Assembly: GCF_017874735.1 (NCBI RefSeq)
Contig: NZ_JAGGLV010000003.1
Location: 124,001 to 188,000 of the forward strand
Direction of reading: 5' to 3'
Source: Paenibacillus silagei
GTDB taxonomy: Bacteria > Bacillota > Bacilli > Paenibacillales > Paenibacillaceae
DNA length: 64,000 nucleotides
Made by a program: the position numbers and the translations under genes. Shown here in pieces: positions 34,033-41,935 of this stretch. The notes below the pieces were generated by a model that was not told the DNA's origin, made no database searches, and saw only the letters and a list, made by a program, of their open reading frames with translations. How positions within the stretch are numbered: position 1 is the stretch's first letter; every line of letters begins with the position of its first letter.

Positions 34033-34878
34033 TTAAAATGAGTGCTTACTAAAACAATCTAACTCCGAGGCTCTATTAATGGCCGCATCGACTGAATATG
34101 AGTAGTCACTGTTTATATTTTTTTGATTATTATTTCCCCATTCCAAATAAATAAAAAATTCTAATGTACCATTGTTCCCTGTAACTTGACTATTGGTAAT
34201 ACCAATTATCTCATAGTCTTCGATAAAGTGATTACATAAATCGGTTAATATATCACGGATGGTATCGATACTGTCGAATTCCCCGCTTCTCCGTATATCA
34301 GAAGATGCTACTTCAAACAGAGGTTTAATTAAAGCAATTACAGTCCCGCAATCCCCGATGATTTCTCTACATAATGGCAGGGCATATTTTAATGAAAGGT
34401 ATGACAAGTCTAAGGTGATTACTTCTGGAGAAGGGAATAACGAAAGCAGAACTTTGTCAGCAAGATTGGTTTTTTCCATATTCACTATTTTTTTATCGAA
34501 TAGTAGTTTCCCTGCTAATTGACCGTACCCTACATCAACAGCATAAACAAGCTTTGCTCCATTTTGTATCAGGCAATCAGTAAACCCGCCAGTAGAAGCT
34601 CCGCAATCCATTACCACTTTTCCATTTACATCAATTCCAAAATCACTTAATGCGCCTGCTAATTTTAAGCCTCCTTTATTTACATACTTTCTTTGATAAT
34701 ACCTTTTAATTCTTACTGTTCCATCTACAGGAACTTTGTCGTTAACACTTATTATTAATTCATCGTTAACCAAAACTCGACCTAATATTATCCATTTTTT
34801 TGCCTCTTCAAAGCTATCAAACCAATTTTCCGAAATTAGTTTATCAATGACAGTACAACTTTTTTTATTTTTCTTCAT
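34033..34878 (-). CDS. TlyA-family rRNA 2'-O-methyltransferase (S4 + FtsJ-like)
   Basis: A protein of 281 residues: an N-terminal S4 RNA-binding domain (IDKLISENWFDSFEEAKKWIILGRVLVNDE), then an FtsJ-like methyltransferase fold with SAM motif MDCGASTGGFTDCL and LDLSYLSLK. It has the conserved KPLFE of the TlyA group. TlyA proteins 2'-O-methylate rRNA in both subunits and affect sensitivity to peptide antibiotics such as capreomycin and viomycin. ATG 34878 follows TTGGAG; the longer frame from 34977 has no site. The gene is AT-rich like the adjacent peptide cluster but transcribed away from it. It may be a self-protection gene of the island; that is inference. Confidence 0.78.
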   Translation of the reverse strand: MKKNKKSCTVIDKLISENWFDSFEEAKKWIILGRVLVNDELIISVNDKVPVDGTVRIKRYYQRKYVNKGGLKLAGALSDFGIDVNGKVVMDCGASTGGFTDCLIQNGAKLVYAVDVGYGQLAGKLLFDKKIVNMEKTNLADKVLLSLFPSPEVITLDLSYLSLKYALPLCREIIGDCGTVIALIKPLFEVASSDIRRSGEFDSIDTIRDILTDLCNHFIEDYEIIGITNSQVTGNNGTLEFFIYLEWGNNNQKNINSDYSYSVDAAINRASELDCFSKHSF

Positions 34879-35142
34879 TTGCGAAAACTCCAATTTTAGA
34901 TAGAATAAGTGCCCTAGTAAAAGTAATTGCGCATAATTATCATTTAAATGTTCAAATGAATAAAATAATTTATTCATTTGTAATGATTAAATTAATAATT
35001 TATGATTTTCTTTTAATATTGTAATTAATACCATAGGAAAAAACATGAGTCAATAGATAAAAATGTAACAATATAAATCCGATATTTGTTTAATTTTTGT
35101 ATTTAATTTTAAATAATTTCAATATTATTACAAATTAGTCGC
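34879..35142. other. AT-rich intergenic region before the peptide cluster
   Basis: Very AT-rich, no gene seen. It separates the divergent TlyA-like gene and the biosynthetic operon. Confidence 0.4.
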
Positions 35143-35171
35143 TTTACAGATGGAAAATGCTGTGATAAGAT
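35143..35171 (+). promoter_or_regulatory. Likely promoter of the peptide biosynthesis operon
   Basis: TTTACA (35143-35148), 17 bp, TAAGAT (35166-35171). It lies upstream of the first exporter gene. No other comparable promoter is evident before the cluster. Confidence 0.5.
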
Positions 35172-35183
35172 GCAAATTAATTA

Positions 35184-35205
35184 GAAAGGAAGTGGTTTTA
35201 TGTAA
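35184..35205 (+). other. Minimal start-stop reading frame in the operon leader
   Basis: A good ribosome-binding site (AGAAAGGAAG, 35184-35193) is followed 6 nt later by ATG-TAA (35200-35205). A second ATG-TAA occurs 6 nt further on. No longer frame uses this site, so it is either a decayed gene start or a leader element that holds ribosomes. Confidence 0.35.
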
Positions 35206-35307
35206 TTGTAAAATGTAAACTTAAATGTTCATTTGTTTATTTGTTGGAGCGCAATTGAAGAAAACAATTTATTAAGTGAAAACACTAATTCCAAAAAACA
35301 AGGTGTG

Positions 35308-37098
35308 ATGAAGCTGCAATTACTACAATATTGCCTGGACCCGATAAAAATCATGATAAAGTTTTGTAAAGCTCATGCCATACTCAAAATAATTTTGTTA
35401 ATAGTGTCAGCCATTTTGGCACCGTTAAGCTTGTTGCTAACAGAAGATCTAATCGACAGTGTATCTGAATTATACAAAGGCAATGCGGGTTACACCCACG
35501 TGGGTCTGAACCTGGTGCTGCTGCTTATCACTATTTTGACAATCTCCCTTTGTACGTCGATGGAGGGTTACCTCAATATAAATTTTGATAGATTATTATT
35601 GAAAAACTGGACACCGGTCGTATTGAACAAGTATAAGCAGCTCAAATACAGTTGTTTCGAAGATCAAGAAACGCAGGATACTATATTTCAAATGAGTGAC
35701 AATCCTAGCGAAAGTATCAAAAACAGTTTTCTTAATATCACGCAGATAGGCAGTTCTCTGCTTTCACTGGTACTACTAAATCTGGTATTTGCAAAGGTTT
35801 CTGTCTGGTTGTCAGTACTTTGTTTTTTATTCACGGTCCCCATGCTTTTTCTAAACTATAGAGCTATGACTATCCTCGACAGTCTTTTCTACAAACAATC
35901 TGCCGAAGATCGGAAGTTGGGATATTTGTTAGGGTTGTTGACTACTAAATCCTCCCTTTCTGAACTCAAATTATTTGGTGCGGTAGAATATATCGTTAAT
36001 CAATGGGGAGGGATCAGAAGTAAAGTTTATAAAGAGAGGGTGGGCGCCAATGTAAAATCTCAAAAACTTATCTTTATCAATACTTTATGTGTTATGGCTT
36101 GGACAGTGCTAATTATTATTACGTTAGTAAATTATATGTACAACGGACTCATTACTTTAGGACTTTTTGTGGCTTTAATCTGCTCTCTCAATTCGATTAT
36201 CAGTATATCGGAGCAGGTCTCCTGGGAATATTCCGAATACTCCCGAAATGTATTGAAGACAAAGTACTATAAGCATTTTATGTCTTTGCCTGAAAGTGAA
36301 GAGAGCGCTGATCTCAAAAAAGAGAGGTGTTTCAATAGTCCTGAAATTTGTTTCAATGATGTCTACTTTTCATATCCCCAGTCTCAAAAACCGATTCTGC
36401 AAGGTGTGTCCCTGACGATAAGACATAATGAGAGAATTGCAATTGTCGGTAAAAATGGTGCTGGAAAGTCTACGCTTATTAAGCTGTTGTGCGGGCTTTA
36501 TCAACCTGATAGGGGTGAGATCACTATTAATGGTATAGCGCTTTCAAACTTGAGTCAGCATGAGATTTCTGCTCTTTTCAGCGTCGTCTTCCAGGATTTT
36601 ATGAAATACAGTTTAACTGTACGGGAGAATATAGCCTTAGGGAATATTACAAAAATCCATAACGATGCAGCTATAGATAAGGCCTTGGGACAGGCTGAAC
36701 CAATGGGATTCCTTAAGCTTACCGGGAAAGGACTGAATACGCCTTTAGGGAAGCTGGAGGATGACGGCATAGACCTGTCTGGAGGCGAGTGGCAGCGGAT
36801 TACTATAGCCAGAGCACTTTTCGCCGATTCTTCATTTATCATTCTAGACGAGCCAACAGCTTCTTTGGACCCGGTTGCAGAAAGTGAACTTTATCAATCT
36901 CTTTCTTTGGTTATACAAGAAAAAGGTTCGATTATGATCTCACATCGTTTGGCAAGTGCCAAATTGGCAGATAAAATCTTTGTTATAGATGATGGGCGGA
37001 TCTGTGAAGAGGGCAATCATGATGAGTTAATCGCCAAACAGGGAATATATGCTGAAATGTTCAGAGCTCAGGCGAAATGGTATGACATCATATGTTAA
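35308..37098 (+). CDS. ABC exporter half-transporter (TMD-NBD) 1
   Basis: About 596 residues: a six-helix membrane domain (to ~residue 320) fused to an ATPase domain. The ATPase has Walker A GKNGAGKST, signature LSGGEWQR, Walker B FIILDEP and H-loop ISHRL. No N-terminal C39 peptidase domain is present, so leader removal must be done by another protein, which fits the separate B2 protease here. ATG 35308 follows AAGGTGTG; a TTG at 35233 in the same frame would add 25 residues. It overlaps the second exporter gene by 7 nt, and the two probably form a heterodimer that exports the finished peptide. Confidence 0.85.
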   Translation: MKLQLLQYCLDPIKIMIKFCKAHAILKIILLIVSAILAPLSLLLTEDLIDSVSELYKGNAGYTHVGLNLVLLLITILTISLCTSMEGYLNINFDRLLLKNWTPVVLNKYKQLKYSCFEDQETQDTIFQMSDNPSESIKNSFLNITQIGSSLLSLVLLNLVFAKVSVWLSVLCFLFTVPMLFLNYRAMTILDSLFYKQSAEDRKLGYLLGLLTTKSSLSELKLFGAVEYIVNQWGGIRSKVYKERVGANVKSQKLIFINTLCVMAWTVLIIITLVNYMYNGLITLGLFVALICSLNSIISISEQVSWEYSEYSRNVLKTKYYKHFMSLPESEESADLKKERCFNSPEICFNDVYFSYPQSQKPILQGVSLTIRHNERIAIVGKNGAGKSTLIKLLCGLYQPDRGEITINGIALSNLSQHEISALFSVVFQDFMKYSLTVRENIALGNITKIHNDAAIDKALGQAEPMGFLKLTGKGLNTPLGKLEDDGIDLSGGEWQRITIARALFADSSFIILDEPTASLDPVAESELYQSLSLVIQEKGSIMISHRLASAKLADKIFVIDDGRICEEGNHDELIAKQGIYAEMFRAQAKWYDIIC

Positions 37099-38843
37099 AG
37101 CAGCTGGCTAAAATATTTAGAATAGCAATGGACTCTTCGCCCGGATCGCTTTTGATTATTGTAGTTAGTTCGGCTGCCGGTTTCTTATATCCCGCAGTCT
37201 CAACCAGGATTTTGTCATCAATCTTTCATGAATTTAGCAACACGGCTTTGTTAAATCTGCATAAAATCTATTTTTTCATGGTGCTATTTATAGCGATTTA
37301 TATCCTGAAAACCATCCTTCAGAGTATCGCCGGGTTATTTGTGTCTATTGGGATTTACGAGAAACTGGGTTATCAGCTTAATATTTATATAGGTGAAAAG
37401 TGTACGAAGCTTCCTTTTATCAGCATGGAAACACCTGAAATATTAAATAAGTTAAATAGAGCAAAAGATTGTGTAACGAGAGCGGTAATTCCGCAATTAC
37501 TTATGATTACAATCAGCGTGTTCTCCAGTTTCATCTCGGTGCTTCTTGTAATCACTCTATTGGCATCCTATAGCTTATGGTTTATTCCAATCTCCTTGCT
37601 TAGCGTGCTTCCTTATTTAATAGCCAGAATTATCCGGGGGAAAGAATTTTACTATTTGAAATGGTTTCAGGCCCCCAAGCGGAGATCCCTGGATTATTTC
37701 TGGAGTCTGTTCAATAATAAGCAGGCTGTAAAAGAGATGCGTGTTAACGGCAGCGGTGATTACTTGGCCGAGAAGTGGACCTATTATCGTGATGCTGTGT
37801 TGAGTCAAGAGTGGGATTTCAGAAGGAAAGATAGTCTGACTTTACTAGTGTGCGATTTTCTCAGGACACTTGGATACTTGACCAGCATATTTTTTGCCTA
37901 CAGACTTGTTATCCATCATGAGATAACGCTCGGACTGTTTGGTGCGTGTATTGCTGCTTTTGCAATAGTGCAAGACCAGACAAGATCTTTCCTGGTGGAA
38001 TTTGGCCGTTTTAAAGAACACTTGTTGTTCTCGAAAGACTATCTTGATTTCTTGGAATTGGAGGAAGAGGTTGAGGGCAGAGCGCAAATAAAAGGAGCTT
38101 TTAATCAAATTACTATGGACAATGTTTCTTTTCGATACCCGAATAAGACGGATTATGCTCTGAAAAATGTGAGCTTACAACTACATAAAGGAGAAAAGTT
38201 GGCAATAGTCGGAAAAAACGGGAGCGGGAAAACCACCCTGGCAAAATTAATCATGGGGATGTATTCATCCAGTAGCGGCAGCGTTTATTACAATGGCACG
38301 GATCTTAAGGATATCAATAAAACAAGTTATTATTCCCTCATTTCCTCTATATGGCAGGATTTTGTTACCTACAAACTTACCATCAGAGAGAATATTGCGA
38401 TTAGTAAGACTCAAAAAATGGATAGCGATGAGGCTATTTTAAATGTTGTGAAAATGATGGGGATGGGGAAGCTTGTCAAAGAAAAAGGATTGGATACCCC
38501 TATCGGAAACGAATTCGGCGGGATTGAATTATCGGGTGGAGACAACCAGCGGCTTGGACTGGCCAGAACGATGTTCCGGGATAGTTCAATGGTTGTTCTG
38601 GACGAACCAACTTCTGCTATGGACCCGACCTTCGAATCGGAAGTGCTGGAGAAATTCCTGGAAATTTCAGAGAATAAAACATCCTTGGTTATTTCTCATA
38701 GACTGGGGCTATGCAGAGTGGTGGACAGGGTTATCGTCATGAATAATGGTGAAATTGTGGGAATCGGGACTCATAAAGAACTGCTTGAGAACAATGCTGA
38801 ATACATAAAACTCTATACAGCTCAAGAACAGTGGTATCACTAG
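37092..38843 (+). CDS. ABC exporter half-transporter (TMD-NBD) 2
   Basis: 583 residues with the same plan as its neighbour: six TM helices, then an ATPase with Walker A GKNGSGKTT, signature LSGGDNQR, Walker B VVLDEPTSAMDP and ISHRL. The ATG overlaps the stop of the first transporter gene, showing translational coupling. Paired half-transporters of this type export bacteriocins and lasso peptides and can also give self-immunity. AT-rich codon use matches the rest of the island. Confidence 0.85.
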   Translation: MLKQLAKIFRIAMDSSPGSLLIIVVSSAAGFLYPAVSTRILSSIFHEFSNTALLNLHKIYFFMVLFIAIYILKTILQSIAGLFVSIGIYEKLGYQLNIYIGEKCTKLPFISMETPEILNKLNRAKDCVTRAVIPQLLMITISVFSSFISVLLVITLLASYSLWFIPISLLSVLPYLIARIIRGKEFYYLKWFQAPKRRSLDYFWSLFNNKQAVKEMRVNGSGDYLAEKWTYYRDAVLSQEWDFRRKDSLTLLVCDFLRTLGYLTSIFFAYRLVIHHEITLGLFGACIAAFAIVQDQTRSFLVEFGRFKEHLLFSKDYLDFLELEEEVEGRAQIKGAFNQITMDNVSFRYPNKTDYALKNVSLQLHKGEKLAIVGKNGSGKTTLAKLIMGMYSSSSGSVYYNGTDLKDINKTSYYSLISSIWQDFVTYKLTIRENIAISKTQKMDSDEAILNVVKMMGMGKLVKEKGLDTPIGNEFGGIELSGGDNQRLGLARTMFRDSSMVVLDEPTSAMDPTFESEVLEKFLEISENKTSLVISHRLGLCRVVDRVIVMNNGEIVGIGTHKELLENNAEYIKLYTAQEQWYH

Positions 38844-38898
38844 TCCACCCGATAGTTTTGAAAACTGATTTTAAATTAAATGAAGCGGGAGTGGAAAT

Positions 38899-39963
38899 AT
38901 GGTATTAAGTGAGCATATTCTCAGTGTATTGCGGGCTAAAAACGTACCTAGTCATGTTCAAATTGAATTAACCAAAAGATGCAACTGGAGATGCAAGTTT
39001 TGTTATGCCGAGTGTGATGAAGACGATGGATTAGATACTGCAACATTGTTCACTTTGTTGGACGATTTAAAAAGAATAGGCACGATTGAAATTAATTTTA
39101 CTGGTGGAGAACCTTTATTAAAGAGAAGATGTATAGAAATATTTGAAAGGGCTAAATCATTAGGGTTTGGCCTGTCCCTTAATACCAATGGTTCACTAAT
39201 AAATGAAAAAAACTATAGACAACTCTCTGAGCTGTTTTCGAGAATTGAGATAAGTTTGCACTCTGGAATCGAAAGCGAACATGATCAAATCGTACAGAGA
39301 ACTGGAGCATGGAAAAAGACAGTCGATGCCATTAAATTGTTGACAGAAGCAAACGTGAAAGTGTTGATGAAATGTGTACTCACTCAAGAAACCCTTAACT
39401 CATTGAATTCATTAAATTTGTTATCCAAATCGCTGGGAGTCGAACTAGTAGTTGATTATAACATTACTTCAACATACAGCGGGAATACAAAACCTTTGCA
39501 ATATAAATTAACTAATGAACAGATTTCCAAGTTAATAGAAACGGACAAATCAGTGGTTTATAAAGTATCTGATGATTATATAGAAGAAAATTATAAAAAA
39601 AGAAAACTTTCTGATGGCATCTGCCGGGCTGGAAGAACATCAGCTTTTATTGATGCTGAAGGAAATGTATTTCCATGTATTATTTTTAAAGATACAAGTG
39701 TGCCGGAAAACAGCGGTGGTTACACCGAGAACATTAAAACAAAACCGTTTGAAAACATTTGGAAGGACAATTCCTTATTTCATGAGATCCGTGCTTTGTC
39801 TGCGGCTGATTTTGATAAATGTTTAAGTTGTGAAATAGATAATTATTGCATTAAATGTATAGCGAAAAATTATAAGGCCTCCGGAGATCTTTCTAAACCG
39901 CAAAAAGATTTTTGTATCCAGGCTCACAGTACTTATGGCTGTTTAGCAGAAAGAAAATATTGA
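38899..39963 (+). CDS. Radical SAM/SPASM peptide maturase
   Basis: An enzyme of 354 residues with the radical SAM motif Cys28-x3-Cys32-x2-Cys35 (RCNWRCKFC), followed by NFTGGEPLL. The C-terminal SPASM region has many cysteines (CRAG, VFPCII, KCLSCEIDNYCIKC, DFC) to hold auxiliary iron-sulfur clusters. Such enzymes form thioether, C-C or epimer modifications in ribosomal peptides. The precursor gene begins 36 bp downstream, and its core has Cys-x3-Cys, so sulfur-to-carbon cross-linking is the leading guess. ATG 38899 follows GGGAGTGG. The exact reaction cannot be told from sequence. Confidence 0.85.
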   Translation: MVLSEHILSVLRAKNVPSHVQIELTKRCNWRCKFCYAECDEDDGLDTATLFTLLDDLKRIGTIEINFTGGEPLLKRRCIEIFERAKSLGFGLSLNTNGSLINEKNYRQLSELFSRIEISLHSGIESEHDQIVQRTGAWKKTVDAIKLLTEANVKVLMKCVLTQETLNSLNSLNLLSKSLGVELVVDYNITSTYSGNTKPLQYKLTNEQISKLIETDKSVVYKVSDDYIEENYKKRKLSDGICRAGRTSAFIDAEGNVFPCIIFKDTSVPENSGGYTENIKTKPFENIWKDNSLFHEIRALSAADFDKCLSCEIDNYCIKCIAKNYKASGDLSKPQKDFCIQAHSTYGCLAERKY

Positions 39964-39999
39964 ATATTAAATTTATACTATGGAAAGGAGGTGAACTCA

Positions 40000-40107
40000 A
40001 TGAAGAAAACATATTTCAAACCAGAAATTATATCTTATGGTGCACTTGAAACAGTTGTGCTTTCTGGTAACTCAGCAAGTAGCTGTCACACTGCATGCCC
40101 TTATTAA
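40000..40107 (+). CDS. RiPP precursor peptide (35 aa, lasso-like leader, Cys-x3-Cys core)
   Basis: A 35-codon gene with an excellent ribosome-binding site (AAAGGAGGTG, 6-7 nt before ATG). The leader begins MKKTYFKPEIISYG and matches the lasso-leader pattern Y-x2-P-x-L/I-x3-G that the B1/PqqD recognition domain binds. The likely core is about the last 13 residues, GNSASSCHTACPY. Unlike a lasso core it has no Asp or Glu to close a macrolactam. It has Cys29 and Cys33, several Ser/Thr, and Tyr at the C-terminus. Flanked by the radical SAM gene and the B2 protease gene. The leader/core boundary is a guess. Confidence 0.85.
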   Translation: MKKTYFKPEIISYGALETVVLSGNSASSCHTACPY

Positions 40108-40111
40108 TTGA

Positions 40112-40131
40112 AGGTATAATACCTGTTTTTT
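40112..40131 (+). terminator. Weak terminator after the precursor gene
   Basis: AGGT-ATAAT-ACCT followed by GTTTTTT. It would let the precursor be made in excess while part of the transcripts read on. Confidence 0.5.
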
Positions 40132-40140
40132 AAAATCGTC

Positions 40141-40198
40141 AAATATCCTTCGGGTGGCACTTTCCTTTTTGACGTTAGAAATGCCACCTGAGATATTT
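40141..40198 (+). other. Long RNA hairpin between precursor and protease genes
   Basis: AAATATC (40141-40147), two bulged bases, then TCGGGTGGCA (40150-40159) pair with TGCCACCTGA-GATATTT (40182-40198): 17 bp with one G-T wobble and a 22-nt loop. It may stabilise the upstream precursor mRNA or set the ratio between precursor and enzymes. Confidence 0.65.
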
Positions 40199-40219
40199 GT
40201 AATGCAGAAAGGAACCCCG

Positions 40220-40600
40220 ATGCTGCAATTAATTTATGCTCTGTTTTTATTGAGAGAGAAGAAAATGAATGAAGTCATTGAGTACTCCCTAAAGCATAAA
40301 CGTTTAAATCCTAACCTGAAGAAATTTATAAACGTTACAAAAAAAATGCTTAGCGTAAGCAATAATTCTTTGATTAATAGACATTTAGAACTTGGTTGTT
40401 TGAAGAGATCTCAGATCTTATTTTATTTAGCGTGCCGTTATGGTGTTTGTGTAACACTGAAGGTTGGATTCTGGCACTATTATGACAGTCATAACCGAAA
40501 AGTACTTTCTGGTCATGCTTGGGTAGAGCTAGACGGAGAGCCCTACTTCGAATCTCAGAGTATAAAGAAATACAAAGTTTCGTTTGAAGCGAAAAATTAG
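40220..40600 (+). CDS. Lasso-type B2 leader peptidase (transglutaminase-like)
   Basis: About 126 residues of the B2 family, cysteine proteases that cut the leader from lasso and related precursors. The triad is visible: Cys in LGCLKRSQILFYLACRYG, His in GHAWVE, Asp in LDGEPYFE. ATG 40220 sits 6 nt behind AAAGGA; the longer frame from 40154 would begin inside the hairpin and lacks a site. It works with a separate B1/RRE protein, encoded next. No lasso cyclase (asparagine-synthetase-like) gene is found anywhere in the cluster. Confidence 0.85.
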   Translation: MLQLIYALFLLREKKMNEVIEYSLKHKRLNPNLKKFINVTKKMLSVSNNSLINRHLELGCLKRSQILFYLACRYGVCVTLKVGFWHYYDSHNRKVLSGHAWVELDGEPYFESQSIKKYKVSFEAKN

Positions 40601-40622
40601 CTTTTGAAAAGGAGATACGATC

Positions 40623-40898
40623 ATGATGTATAAACTTAACGCAAGAGACTTTGGATGGAACAAGATTGATGAAGATTTTGTTGTGTTTACAATGACGGAC
40701 GAAAAATATCACGTATTTAACGAAACAGCCAAAGACTTATTTGAATTTATTCATGTACACGAAGGTTGTTCTATAGACGATATCAACAATTATTTTAAAC
40801 AAAATTATGAAATTGAAAATCAAGAACAGCTAAGCCAAGATATAAAAATCCTATTAGAGCAAATGCAGCAAATTGGAATGCTTTACGAAATTTCATGA
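40623..40898 (+). CDS. PqqD-like RiPP recognition element protein (B1)
   Basis: A protein of 91 residues with the PqqD winged-helix fold. YHVFNETAKDLFEFIH is the family's conserved strand-helix, and IDDINNYFKQNY with a C-terminal helix follows. Such proteins bind the precursor leader and pass it to the maturation enzymes. ATG 40623 follows AAAAGGAG. The stop overlaps the next gene's start (ATGA), so it is coupled to the kinase-like gene. Confidence 0.85.
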   Translation: MMYKLNARDFGWNKIDEDFVVFTMTDEKYHVFNETAKDLFEFIHVHEGCSIDDINNYFKQNYEIENQEQLSQDIKILLEQMQQIGMLYEIS

Positions 40899-41902
40899 AA
40901 AAGACGCTTAGTTTAGGCAAGTATAAACTTATTGTAACCAGTAAAGATCCAAAATTATTTGATTCTTTGAATAGCTATCCGGATTATCAATACAGTGAGG
41001 ATAGGAGAATAGACATAAAAGTATATTTTCAAAGTTTTGAGGGAGATTATCCTTATATAAATAAATCAAATTATGTTCTTTCCAAACACAGTGTGGATTT
41101 GGATCCTTCTATTATTAAAGGTCATTATGTTTCGCAGAAACTTCCTGCCTCCGATCTTATTTTATTGGAAAACATCATGATTTCAAGAGATTTTTTTCAT
41201 AACAAATTATTTATTCTATATCGGAAAGATCAGGAGCATTATTTGATTACGGAATCTTTTGTAGAAACTTTTATCGCACAAGTCTTATATAGGAATGGAG
41301 AAATTCCTTTTCATGGAGCAGTACTGGTAAAAAACAACTCCTCCATCGGCTTTATAGGTAAATCTAATTCCGGTAAATCATCGACTATAGTCCAATTGTT
41401 TGAGGCTTGTGATGGGTTATTATGTAATGATTTTTTTTATCTGAATTTGAAGGAAAAAAAAGTATATTCCTTAGATAAAACAATTGGAGTACGAAAAAGT
41501 AATTTAAGATCAATAAATCGTTTTATAGCAAATATTCAAAGTGAAGACTGCTTTATGGGCAACAAGGTTCAAGATTATTATGATATTTCTAAATTTTCAA
41601 AGCTGAAATTCTATACGACTCAGACTTTATCCAAAATTATTTATCTGGAGATTAAAGACGATATCGTTGTTCCTTCCATTAATAAGATAAGTAATTCTCA
41701 AGCTTTAAGATATTTTCTGGAGAATTCAATTCATCCCTCGAAATTACTGCCTGAACAGCTGAATTTAATTCATTTATATCAAATTTTATCGAAAGATGTG
41801 TGTTTTTTTAAATTGTGCCTACCCAGATTCGAGGCGCTTGATTTGGGAGATATTGATAGTATTTTTGATGAAAGATTTATTGAAGAAATATTTAGAAACT
41901 AA
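40895..41902 (+). CDS. HPr-kinase-like protein (peptide kinase candidate)
   Basis: A protein of 335 residues with the P-loop GFIGKSNSGKSST near residues 155-167, preceded by IPFHGAVLVKNN, as in HPr-kinase-like proteins of lasso clusters. In paeninodin biosynthesis a related kinase phosphorylates a C-terminal Ser of the precursor. Here the precursor ends in Tyr, but internal Ser/Thr are available. The N-terminal ~130 residues are family-specific. The start overlaps the PqqD gene by 4 nt. Peptide phosphorylation is inferred from family and context. Confidence 0.75.
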   Translation: MKKTLSLGKYKLIVTSKDPKLFDSLNSYPDYQYSEDRRIDIKVYFQSFEGDYPYINKSNYVLSKHSVDLDPSIIKGHYVSQKLPASDLILLENIMISRDFFHNKLFILYRKDQEHYLITESFVETFIAQVLYRNGEIPFHGAVLVKNNSSIGFIGKSNSGKSSTIVQLFEACDGLLCNDFFYLNLKEKKVYSLDKTIGVRKSNLRSINRFIANIQSEDCFMGNKVQDYYDISKFSKLKFYTTQTLSKIIYLEIKDDIVVPSINKISNSQALRYFLENSIHPSKLLPEQLNLIHLYQILSKDVCFFKLCLPRFEALDLGDIDSIFDERFIEEIFRN

Positions 41903-41935
41903 TCAGAAGGATGACTGTCTGAAGGAGAGAGACAT

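Noticed and set aside
40154..40219. An upstream start for the B2 protease at 40154.
   Set aside because: It lies inside the long hairpin and has no ribosome-binding site; ATG 40220 has a good one.
38899..41902. Calling the cluster a normal lasso peptide cluster.
   Set aside because: There is no cyclase gene and the core has no Asp or Glu to close the ring.
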